This document shows, in pieces, positions 33,425-42,482 of a stretch of 64,000 nt of DNA; position 1 is the first letter of the stretch; each line of letters starts with the position of its first letter. Both the position numbers and the translations under genes were made by a program. The stretch is from Pelomonas caseinilytica (GTDB lineage Bacteria; Pseudomonadota; Gammaproteobacteria; Burkholderiales; Burkholderiaceae_C), in contig NZ_JAJTWT010000015.1 in the NCBI RefSeq assembly GCF_021353235.1, forward strand, positions 37,687 to 101,686, read 5' to 3'. Under the pieces are notes generated by a model. That model did not search any database. It had not been told where the DNA came from and saw nothing but the letters and a program-made list of their open reading frames with translations.

Positions 33425-34215
33425 AGGGCATCAAGCTGCGCACGCCCGACGAGGTGGCCAAGGCGCGCAAGGCGGGTCATCTCATCGCCGAGGTGCTGGC
33501 CATGCTCAAGCCCCACGTCGTGCCCGGAGTGACGACCGAGGAGCTGGACGAGCTTTGCCGCAGCTACATCGTCGACACGCTGAAGTGCACGCCGTCCAAC
33601 GTCGGCTACCACGGCTATCCCAAGACGGCCTGCATCTCGCCCAACCACGTCGTCTGCCATGGCATCCCGTCAAAGGACAAGCGGCTCAAGAAGGGCGACA
33701 TCGTCAACGTCGACGTGACGCTGACCACCCCGGACGGCTGGTTCGGCGACAGCAGCCGCATGTTCATCGTCGGCGAGGCCAACGTGCTGGCGCGCCGCCT
33801 CGTCATGACCACCTACGAGGCCCTGCGTGCCGGTGTCCGCGAGGTGCGTCCCGGCGCGACGCTCGGCGATGTGGGCCATGCCATCCAGAAGGTCGCCCAC
33901 GCCGCCGGCTTCAGCATCGTGCGCGAGTACGGCGGCCACGGCATCGGCGACATCTATCACGACGACCCCCACGTCAACCACTTCGGCCGGCCCGGCGAGG
34001 GCTTGAGGCTGCAGGAGGGCATGATCTTCACGATCGAGCCCATGGTGAACGCCGGCGGCGCCGGCATCCGCGAACTGAACGACGGGTGGACCGTGGTGAC
34101 GCGCGACCATTCGCTGTCGGCCCAGTGGGAGCACATGGTGGCCGTGACGGCCGACGGCTTCGAGATCCTGACGCCCTGGCCAGACGGGCTGGGCGAGTAC
34201 CCCGCGATCGCCTGA
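33421..34215 (+). CDS. map: Type I methionine aminopeptidase
   Basis: This 264-residue cytoplasmic enzyme removes the initiator methionine. Metal-binding residues are visible as the two Asp of NVDVTLTTPDGWFGDSS, the His of GHGIGDIYHDDPH, the Glu of FTIEPM and the Glu of EHMVAVT. Length and signature match E. coli Map. Its ATG overlaps the stop of the ParD-like gene by 4 bp. Since the usual map sits with rpsB/glnD, this may be a second copy. Confidence 0.93.
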   Translation: MKGIKLRTPDEVAKARKAGHLIAEVLAMLKPHVVPGVTTEELDELCRSYIVDTLKCTPSNVGYHGYPKTACISPNHVVCHGIPSKDKRLKKGDIVNVDVTLTTPDGWFGDSSRMFIVGEANVLARRLVMTTYEALRAGVREVRPGATLGDVGHAIQKVAHAAGFSIVREYGGHGIGDIYHDDPHVNHFGRPGEGLRLQEGMIFTIEPMVNAGGAGIRELNDGWTVVTRDHSLSAQWEHMVAVTADGFEILTPWPDGLGEYPAIA

Positions 34216-34219
34216 CGCC

Positions 34220-34978
34220 ATGCCCATCGACTTCGCACGTGAACTGACCGGCGCCGAACGCACGCAGCAGGGCAACCGCCGGCTGGGCCTGGTGCTGGCC
34301 TTCGTCGCGGGGGCGCTGAATGCCGGCGGCTTCCTGGCGGTCAAGCAGTACACCTCCCACGTCACGGGCACGGTCTCGTCCGTGGCCGACCAGGCGGTGC
34401 TCAACCGCTGGGACCTGGTCGTCGACGGCGTCGTCAGCGTGCTGGCCTTCATGCTGGGCGCCATGTGCTGCGCGCTGATGGTGAACTTCGCGCGCCGCCG
34501 GGCGCTGCGCAGCCAGTACGCCCTCGTGCTGCTGGCCGAGGCCGGCCTCATCCTGCTGTTCGGCCTGGTGGGCGGGCAGCTGCTTCACGAGGAAACGCTG
34601 TTCGTGCCGCTCACCGTCCTGCTGCTGTGCTTCATCATGGGCCTGCAGAACGCCGTCATCACCAAGCTCTCGAACGCGGTGATCCGCACCACGCACATGA
34701 CCGGCATCGTGACCGACCTCGGCATCGAGCTCGGCCGGCTGGCCTACATCAACCGCCATCAGATGGAGGGCATGCAGGTCGTCGCGGACCGCACGCGGCT
34801 CAAGGTGCTGGCCGGCCAGCTGCTGACCTTCCTCGGCGGCGGCATTGCCGGGGCCTACGGCTTCGAGCGCTTCGGCTACGTGTCCACCGTGCCGCTGGCC
34901 GTGGTGCTGGCCGCGATGGCGCTGATCCCGGCCATGGACGACGTGCAGGACTGGCGCGGCTGGGGGACCCGCACATGA
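34220..34978 (+). CDS. YoaK/DUF1275-family membrane protein
   Basis: This 252-residue protein has six predicted helices and the DUF1275 block AFVAGALNAGGFLAVKQYTSHVTGT (split at residues 28-52), with the internal NAVITKLSNAVIRTTHMTGIVTDLG motif. The family has no established function. It begins 4 bp after map, and its stop overlaps the next start (ATGA). Confidence 0.88.
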   Translation: MPIDFARELTGAERTQQGNRRLGLVLAFVAGALNAGGFLAVKQYTSHVTGTVSSVADQAVLNRWDLVVDGVVSVLAFMLGAMCCALMVNFARRRALRSQYALVLLAEAGLILLFGLVGGQLLHEETLFVPLTVLLLCFIMGLQNAVITKLSNAVIRTTHMTGIVTDLGIELGRLAYINRHQMEGMQVVADRTRLKVLAGQLLTFLGGGIAGAYGFERFGYVSTVPLAVVLAAMALIPAMDDVQDWRGWGTRT

Positions 34979-35733
34979 GCGACGACGTGGACGACGCCGC
35001 GATGGACGTGACCTCGCACTGCGTGCCCTACGTGCTGTCGACGGCCACGGACAAGTCCCTGCACTTCTCGTTCGCCGCGATCCAGAGCCGCATGGACCTG
35101 AAGCAGCCCGAGCTGCTGACGCTGGACTACACGCGCACGATGATGGGCTTCCTGCTCTTCCAGCCGCAGCCGCGGGCCATCGCCATGATCGGCCTGGGTG
35201 GCGGCTCGATGGCGCGCTTCATCCTCAAGCACCTGCCGGAGAGCTCGCTCAAGGTGGTCGAGATCAACCCCGCCGTGCTGGAGCTGCGCGAGGAGTTCCT
35301 CATCCCCGGCGATGGCGAGCGCTTTCGCGTGCGCCTGGGCGACGGAGCCGATTTCGTGCGCTCGCCGCCCCGGCTCTTCGACGTGCTGCTGGTCGACGGC
35401 TTCGACGTCGGCGGCCAGCCGCCCGAACTGGCCTCCGCCGAGTTCTATGCCGATTGCGCCGCGGCGCTGCGGCCGGATGGCGTGCTGGCGGTCAACCTCA
35501 GCCCCGGCTACATCGGCTTCGAGCGCCAGGTCGAGGACCTTGGCGCCGCTTTCGACGGCCACCTGCTGCTCATCCCCGACCGGGACTGCAGCAACACCAT
35601 CGCCTTCGCATCGCGCACGCCGCTGGTGGAGCTGTTCGCTCGCCTGGGCTGGGGCGGCCCCCAGCAACTGGGCGACGGCGCGCGCCGCCACCTGATGAAG
35701 AGCTTCGTGAAGGTCGCGCGGGCACTGGCCTGA
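34975..35733 (+). CDS. Spermidine-synthase-like methyltransferase-fold protein
   Basis: This 252-residue protein has a Rossmann/SAM-binding core. The segment MIGLGGGSMARFIL (near residues 63-76) is motif I, VVEINPAV holds the acidic end of beta-2, and LLVDGFDVGG is motif II. The arrangement is that of spermidine synthase-like proteins, but the aminopropyl-transfer motifs are incomplete. It might be a methyltransferase. The ATG overlaps the stop of the YoaK-like gene. Confidence 0.75.
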   Translation: MSDDVDDAAMDVTSHCVPYVLSTATDKSLHFSFAAIQSRMDLKQPELLTLDYTRTMMGFLLFQPQPRAIAMIGLGGGSMARFILKHLPESSLKVVEINPAVLELREEFLIPGDGERFRVRLGDGADFVRSPPRLFDVLLVDGFDVGGQPPELASAEFYADCAAALRPDGVLAVNLSPGYIGFERQVEDLGAAFDGHLLLIPDRDCSNTIAFASRTPLVELFARLGWGGPQQLGDGARRHLMKSFVKVARALA

Positions 35734-35741
35734 ACCGCGCC

Positions 35742-36491
35742 TCAGTTGCGCGCGTGCGCGACGCGGTAGGCGGCCACGCCGGCCAGGCTGGGCAGCCGGC
35801 TCGCGAAGCGCGACAGCGTCTCACTGCGGTAGTTGCGCTGCGCGGTGCAGACGAAGCGCCACTCCTGGCAGTCGCCGTTGCACTCGATGTGGACGGAGCC
35901 GGGTGCGAAGTCGTAGCCGATGCCTGCCGCGAAGGCGATGAGCTCGTCCTGCTGGAAGCTGCGGCCGGGCACGCCGCGCAGGTAGACGGCGATGGCGGGG
36001 TGCGAGGGCAGGGCGGCCTCCAGCCGGGCGCCCCACATCATCAGCGAGGCGCACAGCAGCGTCAGCGAGATGGAGGCGAAATAGAAGCCCATGCCCAGCA
36101 TGATCCCGATGGCCGAGGCCGCCCAGAGCGAGGCCGCCGTCGTCAGGCCGGAGATGTTCAGGCCCTCGCGCATGATGACGCCGGCGCACAGGAAGCCGAT
36201 GCCGGTGACGACGCCTTGGATGACGCGGGTCGGGTCCATCAGCGGCGGCAGGACGGGGGCGCTGCTGCCGCCGAACCACTGGTGGGGCAGGCCCAGCAGC
36301 ACCACCACCCCGGCCGAGGCCATGCAGACGAGGGCGTAGGTGCGCATGCCGGCGGCCCGGCCGTGATAGGCCCGTTCATAGCCGAGCACCAGGCCCAGCA
36401 GGCCGGCACCGAGCAGATGCATCAGGACGAGGATATTGGCCTGCCATTGCGGCAGCGACCAGTAGCGCAGCAACTGCTCGGTTTCGAACAT
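35742..36491 (-). CDS. MgtC/SapB-family membrane protein
   Basis: This 249-residue protein has the N-terminal MgtC membrane domain (five helices; GLVLGYERA.HGRAAGMRTYALVC and IGFLCAGVIMREG) and a C-terminal cytoplasmic domain of about 100 residues. MgtC proteins influence Mg2+ adaptation and ATP synthase. It is convergent with the spermidine-synthase-like gene. A small gap separates it from the PilZ gene. Confidence 0.9.
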   Translation of the reverse strand: MFETEQLLRYWSLPQWQANILVLMHLLGAGLLGLVLGYERAYHGRAAGMRTYALVCMASAGVVVLLGLPHQWFGGSSAPVLPPLMDPTRVIQGVVTGIGFLCAGVIMREGLNISGLTTAASLWAASAIGIMLGMGFYFASISLTLLCASLMMWGARLEAALPSHPAIAVYLRGVPGRSFQQDELIAFAAGIGYDFAPGSVHIECNGDCQEWRFVCTAQRNYRSETLSRFASRLPSLAGVAAYRVAHARN

Positions 36492-36577
36492 GTCTTGTGT
36501 CGATGGAATGGATGGGTAGGCGGCCGGCCACCCTATCCCACTTCAGGGAGGCTCGCCAGCCGGGCGAGCCCCGCTTT

Positions 36578-36994
36578 TCAGGCCAGGGCCGTCATGCGCT
36601 CCACGAGCACGCAACGCACCCATTTGCGGGCCGTGATCTGGGCCGTCTGGGCGAGCAGGAATTCCTCGGCCTGCGAGTTGGGCGAGGCGAATTCGAAGCC
36701 CACCAGCTGCACCAGCTGGCTCAGCGGGCGGTTCCACACGCGCCGCACCTCGGCGCTGAACAGAGGCACGCCCTCGTCCTCGCCGAGCAGCAGGCGCAGC
36801 TCGTAGTGCTGGGCGTCCAGCGGCGGATCGGCGGCGGCCAACACCTGCAGGCCCGCCTCGCTCAGGTTGACGACCACGCCGCCACGGGCGTCGGCCAGGC
36901 CCTCGGGCTTGATGACCCAGACCGGCAACTGCTCGTGCTCGTCGGGCACGAGGAAGAACTCGACGCGGGGGAAACGGCGTTGGTCGATCGACAT
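36578..36994 (-). CDS. PilZ-domain protein (c-di-GMP binding)
   Basis: This 138-residue stand-alone PilZ domain has RRFPR (residues 6-10) for the R-x3-R motif and NLSEAG (near residues 43-48) for the D/N-x-S-x-x-G motif. Both are needed for c-di-GMP. It could regulate motility, pili or exopolysaccharide. A Crp/FNR-like palindrome (37075-37090) lies 80 bp upstream. It shares no operon with an effector gene. Confidence 0.85.
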   Translation of the reverse strand: MSIDQRRFPRVEFFLVPDEHEQLPVWVIKPEGLADARGGVVVNLSEAGLQVLAAADPPLDAQHYELRLLLGEDEGVPLFSAEVRRVWNRPLSQLVQLVGFEFASPNSQAEEFLLAQTAQITARKWVRCVLVERMTALA

Positions 36995-37074
36995 GGCGGC
37001 TCAGGGGCGGACGGAAGACTGGATCACAGCATTGCCGAATGACAGCCGCTTGTCAGCCCGCCGCCGTCCCATGA

Positions 37075-37090
37075 TTTGACTTCAGTCAAA
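37075..37090. promoter_or_regulatory. Palindrome TTTGACTTCAGTCAAA (Crp/FNR-like)
   Basis: TTTGAC-TTCA-GTCAAA is a perfect 6-bp dyad and has the TTGA-N6-TCAA core of Crp/FNR sites. It overlaps the end of the FKBP gene and lies 81 bp upstream of the PilZ ATG on the minus strand. It may also act as part of a terminator stem for the FKBP gene, though no T-tract follows. Confidence 0.35.
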
Positions 37091-37808
37091 CAGCGAGAAG
37101 ATCGACTTCGAAGAGCAGCGTGGCATTGGGCGGGATGACACCGCCGGCACCGTGGGCGCCATAGCCGAGCTCGGGCGGCAGCACCAGCATGCGGGTGCCG
37201 CCCACCTTCATGCCCTGCACGCCTTCGTCCCAGCCCTGGATGACCTCGCCGCCACCCAGGCGGAACTTGAAGGGCTGGCCGCGGTCCTTGCTGGAGTCGA
37301 ACTTCTTGCCGCGCATGCCGTCCTTGTAGAGCCAGCCGGTGTAGTGCACCGAGACGCGCTGGCCGGCCTTGGCCTCGGCGCCTTCGCCGACGACGCGGTC
37401 CTCGTACTGCAGCCCGCTGGCGGTGGTGTGCAGGTTGAGGTCGACGGGCTCGGGGCCGCCGGCCAGGCCGAGCAGCTCCACCTCGAAGCACAGCGTCGCG
37501 TTCGGCGGGATGACGCCGCCCGCGCCGCGGGCGCCATAGCCAAGCTCGGCCGGGATGATGAGGGTGCGCTTGCCGCCGATCTTCATGCCCTGCACGCCCT
37601 CGTCCCAGCCGCGGATCACCATGCCCGCGCCCAGCTCGAACTCGAAGGGGTCGTTGCGGTCCAGGCTGGAGTCGAACTTGGCGGTCTTGGCGCCGTCGAC
37701 CCAGAGCCAGCCCGTGTAGTGCACCGTCACGTCATGGCCGGCCTGCGCCTGCGGGCCGTCGCCGTCGACGGTGTCGTGAAACTGCAGTCCGGTGGGCGTG
37801 GTGTTCAT
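37086..37808 (-). CDS. Tandem FKBP-type peptidyl-prolyl isomerase
   Basis: This 240-residue protein has two FKBP domains (residues 5-115 and about 125-240). Each has the VHYTGWL, FDSS, GWDEGVQGMK and LGYG landmarks. No signal peptide is seen, so it is cytoplasmic. It should speed proline isomerisation. The start at 37808 gives MNTTPTGLQFHDT; a longer frame would include upstream non-conserved residues. Two complete domains in such a short protein is less common than the single-domain FkpA/FkpB layout. Confidence 0.93.
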   Translation of the reverse strand: MNTTPTGLQFHDTVDGDGPQAQAGHDVTVHYTGWLWVDGAKTAKFDSSLDRNDPFEFELGAGMVIRGWDEGVQGMKIGGKRTLIIPAELGYGARGAGGVIPPNATLCFEVELLGLAGGPEPVDLNLHTTASGLQYEDRVVGEGAEAKAGQRVSVHYTGWLYKDGMRGKKFDSSKDRGQPFKFRLGGGEVIQGWDEGVQGMKVGGTRMLVLPPELGYGAHGAGGVIPPNATLLFEVDLLAV

Positions 37809-37900
37809 GGGGCAATCCTTCCGTTGTGAATCGCCCGATTGTCGCCGCGCGAGGGCGGTGCGGCCGGCATCGCCCTTTCGCAGGCGGCACCATCGGGGCG

Positions 37901-38776
37901 TTAGAACCGGGAGACTTCGAGCCGGCCGGGCCACAGGGCCAGCGCCGCCGCCAGCGTCTCGCCGACGCTTGCGCAGACGGGTGGCAGCGGCAGGCCCAGG
38001 GCCATGGCCGCCTCGCGCAGCCGGGCCGGCGGATCGGCCAGGTCCAGGGCCTGGGCGCCGTTCTGCTTGGACAGCTTGTGGCCGTCGGGCGCGAGCACCA
38101 GCGGCGTGTGCAGATAGCGGGGCGTGGGCAGGCCGAGGGCCCGCTGCAGGGCGATCTGGCGCGGCGTGTTGTCGGCCAAGTCCTCGCCGCGCACGACGTC
38201 GGTGATGCCCTGCGCGGCATCGTCCACGACGACGGCGAGCTGGTAGGCCCAGAGGCCGTCGGCGCGCTTGAGCACGAAGTCACCGACCTCGGTTTCGAGG
38301 TCCTGCGACTGCGGGCCGAGCCGGCGGTCCTGCCAGTCGATGCGGCCTTCGACCCGCAGGCGCCAGGCGCGCACCGGCCGCCCGCCCGTGCCGCGGCGGC
38401 AGGTGCCGGGGTAGACGAGTTCGCCGTGCCTGGGCCGGGGCCCGGCCAGGGCGGCGATCTCGGCGCGGGTGCAGGCGCAGCCATAGGCCCGGCCCGAGGC
38501 GATCAGGCGATCGAGCGCGGCCTGGTAGAGCGTGCCGCGGCGCGACTGCCAGACGGGCGCCTCGTCGGGCAGCAGGCCGAGCGCCGCCAACTGGCCGAGG
38601 ATGACCTCGTCCATACCCGGTGGGCAGCGCGGTCGGTCGACGTCCTCGATGCGCACCAGCCACCGGCCGCCGTGGGCCCGGGCATCCAGCCAGCAGGCCA
38701 GGGCGGCCACCAGTGAGCCGGCGTGCAGCGGGCCGGTGGGCGAGGGCGCGAAACGGCCCCGGTAGCCCGAGGTCAA
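37901..38776 (-). CDS. gluQ: Glutamyl-Q tRNA(Asp) synthetase
   Basis: This 291-residue enzyme glutamylates queuosine at the wobble base of tRNA(Asp). It has the class I motif in [11 protein letters not shown], a KLSK variant of KMSKS, and the zinc-type CAC...YPGTC region. It lacks the anticodon-binding domain of GltX, as GluQ does. The start is a TTG at 38776 that overlaps the TGA of the upstream LysR gene (TTGA); no ATG in frame lies near the N-terminal motif. Coupling to a LysR gene is unusual. Confidence 0.92.
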   Translation of the reverse strand: MTSGYRGRFAPSPTGPLHAGSLVAALACWLDARAHGGRWLVRIEDVDRPRCPPGMDEVILGQLAALGLLPDEAPVWQSRRGTLYQAALDRLIASGRAYGCACTRAEIAALAGPRPRHGELVYPGTCRRGTGGRPVRAWRLRVEGRIDWQDRRLGPQSQDLETEVGDFVLKRADGLWAYQLAVVVDDAAQGITDVVRGEDLADNTPRQIALQRALGLPTPRYLHTPLVLAPDGHKLSKQNGAQALDLADPPARLREAAMALGLPLPPVCASVGETLAAALALWPGRLEVSRF

Positions 38777-39741
38777 AGCAGCAGCCCCTCGTGCTGTTCC
38801 AGCAGCGCGCGGCGCGTCGTGTCGTTGCGCAGGCGGTCCAGCCACCACGCCAGCGCCTTGCCGGGCGCCTGGCCGGTGTCGCGCCAGGCGTAGTGCATGG
38901 TGCCGGCGCGCCGCCCCTCGTAGGTGGCTTTGCGCACCAGCCGGCCGGCCTCGACGTGGCGCCTCACCATGCTGACCGGCAGCGAGCCGCAGCCCAGGCC
39001 GCGCAGCATGGCTTCCAGCTTGGTGGCCATCGACGGCATCGTCAGCACGTCCTGCCCGGGGAGCAGGCCGACCGTGATGGGGGCCAGCATGCGCGCGCTG
39101 TCGGCCACGGCGATGATGCGGTGCTCGGCGATCTGCGCTGCCGTCAGCGGTTCGGGCAGGGCGGCGAGTGGGTGGTGGGGGGCGACGCAGAACGTGAACT
39201 CCAGCTCGCCGGCCGGTTCGCAGTGGATGGTGCTGCTGGCCGCCTGCGCGGGCACACCCACGGCCAGGTCGGCCTGGCCGTGCAGCAGGGCTTCCCAGGT
39301 GCCGGCCAGCACCTCCACCCGCAGCTTGAGCCGCGTGGGCGGCGGCGTGCCGTCCTCGCCGCGCTCGGCATAGAAGGCTTCCATCAGGTCGAACACCGCG
39401 CGGCGGGCCACGGCATCGTCGATCACCAGGGTCAGCTCGCTTTCCCATCCGGTGGCGATGCGGCGCACGCGGTTGGCCACGGCGTCGAGTTCCTGCAGCA
39501 GCCGCCGTCCCTCGTGCAGCAGTTCCTGGCCGGCGGAGGTGAGCACCGCCTGGCGCGAGCTGCGGTCGAAGAGCAGCACGTCCAGGGCGTCTTCGAGCTG
39601 GCGCACCGAGTAGGTGAGTGCCGACGGCACGCGGCCCATCTCCCGTGCTGCGGCGGCGAAGCTGCCGGTGCGGGCGATGGTGTCCATCATGGCCAGGGCC
39701 TCGGGGGTGAGGGCGCGGCGCTTGTCCTGGGAGTTCGGCAT
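38773..39741 (-). CDS. LysR-family transcriptional regulator
   Basis: This 322-residue protein has the LysR helix-turn-helix ([23 protein letters not shown], split at residues 29-51) and a substrate-binding domain. It is divergent from a pirin/WrbA pair, the likely targets, and such pairs respond to quinones or electrophiles. It translates into gluQ through a TTGA overlap. Confidence 0.92.
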   Translation of the reverse strand: MPNSQDKRRALTPEALAMMDTIARTGSFAAAAREMGRVPSALTYSVRQLEDALDVLLFDRSSRQAVLTSAGQELLHEGRRLLQELDAVANRVRRIATGWESELTLVIDDAVARRAVFDLMEAFYAERGEDGTPPPTRLKLRVEVLAGTWEALLHGQADLAVGVPAQAASSTIHCEPAGELEFTFCVAPHHPLAALPEPLTAAQIAEHRIIAVADSARMLAPITVGLLPGQDVLTMPSMATKLEAMLRGLGCGSLPVSMVRRHVEAGRLVRKATYEGRRAGTMHYAWRDTGQAPGKALAWWLDRLRNDTTRRALLEQHEGLLL

Positions 39742-39842
39742 GCGTTCAGTCTATTTGAACGGTGTCTGCGGCGCGGCGTGATCGATGATTGTCGGGCCGG
39801 CTCCTACATTGGCTTCATCGACGACAACGAAAGGAGCCCACC

Positions 39843-40565
39843 ATGCTGCAACTGATCAAGTCCTGCGACCGCGGCTACGCCGACCACGGCTGGCTGAAGT
39901 CCTTCCACAGCTTCTCCTTCGCCGACTACTACGACCCGGCCCGCATGGGCTTCGGCCCGCTGCGCGTCATCAACGAGGACCGCATCGCCCCGGGCACCGG
40001 CTTCGGCACGCACGGCCACCGTGACATGGAGATCATCAGCTACGTCCTCTCCGGCGAACTGGCCCACAAGGACAGCATGGGCAACGGCGAGCAAGGCGCG
40101 GCCAACTCGGGCGTCATCCGCCCCGGCGACGTGCAGCGCATGAGCGCCGGCACCGGCGTGCTGCACAGCGAGTTCAACCATGCCAAGGATCAGACGACCC
40201 ACTTCCTGCAGATCTGGATCATGCCGGACTCGCGGGGCATCGCGCCCAGCTACGAGCAGAAGCATTTCGACACGGCCTCCAAGCGCGGCAGGCTGCGCCT
40301 GGTGGCGGCCAACGACGGTGCCGACGGCGCGGTGACCATCCACGCCGATGCGCGGCTCTACGCCGGCCTGTTCGACGGCAGCGAGTCCGCCGAGCTGGAC
40401 CTGGCACCCGGCCGGATCGCCTACGTCCACCTGGTGCGCGGCGCGCTTACCGCAAACGGTCAAGACCTGACGGCGGGTGATGCCTTGCAGCTTCGCGAAA
40501 CATCGCGCCTCGCGTTGACGGCTGGCAAGGATGCCGAAGTCCTCGTCTTCGACCTGGCCGCTTGA
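39843..40565 (+). CDS. Pirin-family protein (YhhW-type quercetin dioxygenase-like)
   Basis: This 240-residue bicupin has the pirin metal site in GTHGHRDMEIISYVLSGELAHKDS (His/His/Glu, split at residues 55-78) and GVLHSEFNH. YhhW-like proteins can oxidise quercetin. The ATG at 39843 follows AAAGGAG. It is divergent from a LysR regulator and precedes wrbA by 180 bp that include repeat B. Confidence 0.92.
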   Translation: MLQLIKSCDRGYADHGWLKSFHSFSFADYYDPARMGFGPLRVINEDRIAPGTGFGTHGHRDMEIISYVLSGELAHKDSMGNGEQGAANSGVIRPGDVQRMSAGTGVLHSEFNHAKDQTTHFLQIWIMPDSRGIAPSYEQKHFDTASKRGRLRLVAANDGADGAVTIHADARLYAGLFDGSESAELDLAPGRIAYVHLVRGALTANGQDLTAGDALQLRETSRLALTAGKDAEVLVFDLAA

Positions 40566-40598
40566 AGTGAAACAAGCCCCTCGCCCGGTCTTGCTCCG

Positions 40599-40722
40599 GC
40601 TGAACGCCGGCAAGCCCAGTCGGTCCCCCGAGGGGACGGCGATGCTTGCGGCATCGAGCCGCAAGCACATCGCCAGCGCGGGCCTGCTCGGGAGCGGCCC
40701 GTCGCTAGGCCCGAAACTACAG
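40599..40722. repeat. Dispersed intergenic repeat, family B, copy 2
   Basis: Same unit as at 17721-17845, including the CTTGCGGC-ATCGA-GCCGCAAG hairpin, here TCCCCCGAGGGGACGG then the hairpin and GCTCGGGAGCGG. It lies between pirin and wrbA. Confidence 0.8.
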
Positions 40723-40748
40723 AGCAACCCCACTCCGAAAGGAAACCC

Positions 40749-41309
40749 ATGAGCAAGATCGTCGTTCTCTACCACTCCGGCTACGGCCACACGAAGAAGG
40801 TCGCCGAGGCCGTCGCGGCGGCCGCGGGAGCCCAGCTGATGCCCATCGACGCCGAGGGCAACATCTCCGAGGCTGACTGGGCCGCGCTGGCCGCGGCCGA
40901 CGGCATCGTCTTCGGCACGCCCACCTACATGGGCGGCCCGAGCTGGCAGTTCAAGAAGGTGGCCGACGCCAGCAGCAAGCCCTGGTACGCCCAGGTCTGG
41001 AAGGACAAGATCGCCGCCGGCTTCACCAACTCCGCCACCCTCAACGGCGACAAGCAGGGCACCCTGCAGTACCTGCACACCCTCAGCCAGCAGCACGGCA
41101 TGATCTGGGTCGGCATGGGCCTGAAGGCGCCCAACCACAAGGCCGCCACGCGGGACGATGTCAACAACCTCGGCGGTTATGCCGGCCTCATCACCCAGAC
41201 CCCGAGCGATGCCTCGGCCGAGGAGATGGTGCCGGGCGACCTCGCCACGGCCAAGCATTTCGGCGAGCGCGTCAAGGCAGTCGTCGACCGCTGGGTCAAG
41301 GCGGCTTAA
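40749..41309 (+). CDS. wrbA: WrbA-type NAD(P)H:quinone oxidoreductase
   Basis: This 186-residue flavodoxin-like FMN protein has the phosphate loop (YHSGYGHTKKVA, residues 8-19), PTYMGG near residue 58, and the C-terminal GE/FGERV. It reduces quinones by two electrons. It is downstream of pirin and likely controlled by the same divergent LysR gene. Its stop overlaps the DUF1501 stop by 4 bp. Confidence 0.92.
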   Translation: MSKIVVLYHSGYGHTKKVAEAVAAAAGAQLMPIDAEGNISEADWAALAAADGIVFGTPTYMGGPSWQFKKVADASSKPWYAQVWKDKIAAGFTNSATLNGDKQGTLQYLHTLSQQHGMIWVGMGLKAPNHKAATRDDVNNLGGYAGLITQTPSDASAEEMVPGDLATAKHFGERVKAVVDRWVKAA

Positions 41310-42478
41310 ACCAGCCCCAGGTCGCGCGCGCTGGCTCCGGGGAAGACGGTGGCCAGTTGCGCGTCGTTCAGGCCGTACATGCGCCGGAACAGGCCGGCGA
41401 ACACGGCCCGGTACTCGTTGAGCACCGGGTAGTCGCGGTTCTGGAAGAGGGTGGCGGCCTTGACCTCCACCTGCTCGCCGGCGATGCGCCCGCCCTTCAC
41501 GCCGCCGCCCAGCACCCAGTAGGCGCTGCCGTGGCCATGGTCGGTGCCGCGGTTGCCGTTCTCGCGGAAGGTGCGGCCGAACTCGCTGACCACGACGACG
41601 ACGGTGTTGCTCCACTGCGGCCCCATCTCGTCGGCGAACAGCGCCAGGCCGCGCCCCAGCTCGCCGAGCTTGGTGGCGAGCTGGCCTGCGGCACCGCCTT
41701 CGCCCACGTGGGTGTCCCACCCGCCCACGTCGATGAAGCCCAGCGTGACCCGCTCGCGCATCAGCCGCGCCACGCGCCGCGCCTCCAGCGCGAAGCCCTT
41801 GGCCGCGATGGCGTTGCGGCTGGCCGCCTCCATCTCCCCGGCCATCTCGCGCGAGATCTCGTCCCTCACCTCGAAGCCGCCGCTGACCGTGCCGGCCAGC
41901 CGGGTGCCGGCGTACATGCCGGCGATGGCCTGGGCCTGGCTCGCGCTCAGGGCCGGCTTGCCGAGGTCGCGCAGGGCCTGGTTGGCCACGGGCAGGTTGC
42001 CGCGCAGGATGAGGGGCACCTGGTCGGTGAAGGCCATGGCCTCCAGCCGTGAGCCCGCGCCCAGCACGCCGGCCAGGCGGTTCATGAAGCCGCTGCGGAA
42101 GTCCCGCGCGCCGTCCTCGGCGAGGCCGAGTTCGATGTGGTCCTGGGTCTCGAAGTGGCTGCGGGTCGTGTCGTGCGTGCCGGCGAAGGGCACGAAGGCC
42201 GCCTGGCCCTTGAGCCACAGCGGCTGGAGGCTGTCGGCCACCGCCGGGGCCAGTCCCCAGTCGGCGTCCAGGGGCAGGGCGGCCGTGCGGGCGACGGCGA
42301 TGTTGGGGCGGGCCTCGTAGTAGAAGGACGAGGACACGGGCACGAGGAAATTGGCCGCGTCGTAGGCCCCACGCAGGAAGACGACCAGCAGGCGCGGCGC
42401 GTCCGGCGAGGCGGCCCACAGCCGCGCCGGCAGGGTGGCGGCGCCCAGGCCCAGTTCGAGGAGGTGTCGGCGTTTCAT
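41306..42478 (-). CDS. DUF1501-family protein (Tat/Sec-exported)
   Basis: This 390-residue protein begins MKRRHLLELGLGAATLPARLWA, a signal peptide with an RR pair, so export is likely. The mature part has an alkaline-phosphatase-superfamily-like DUF1501 fold with FLRGAYDAANFLVP, GGWDTH and VVSEFGRTFREN-RGTDHGHG. The gene follows DUF1800 by 4 bp, a pairing conserved across bacteria but of unknown function. Confidence 0.9.
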   Translation of the reverse strand: MKRRHLLELGLGAATLPARLWAASPDAPRLLVVFLRGAYDAANFLVPVSSSFYYEARPNIAVARTAALPLDADWGLAPAVADSLQPLWLKGQAAFVPFAGTHDTTRSHFETQDHIELGLAEDGARDFRSGFMNRLAGVLGAGSRLEAMAFTDQVPLILRGNLPVANQALRDLGKPALSASQAQAIAGMYAGTRLAGTVSGGFEVRDEISREMAGEMEAASRNAIAAKGFALEARRVARLMRERVTLGFIDVGGWDTHVGEGGAAGQLATKLGELGRGLALFADEMGPQWSNTVVVVVSEFGRTFRENGNRGTDHGHGSAYWVLGGGVKGGRIAGEQVEVKAATLFQNRDYPVLNEYRAVFAGLFRRMYGLNDAQLATVFPGASARDLGLV

Positions 42479-42482
42479 CGGG

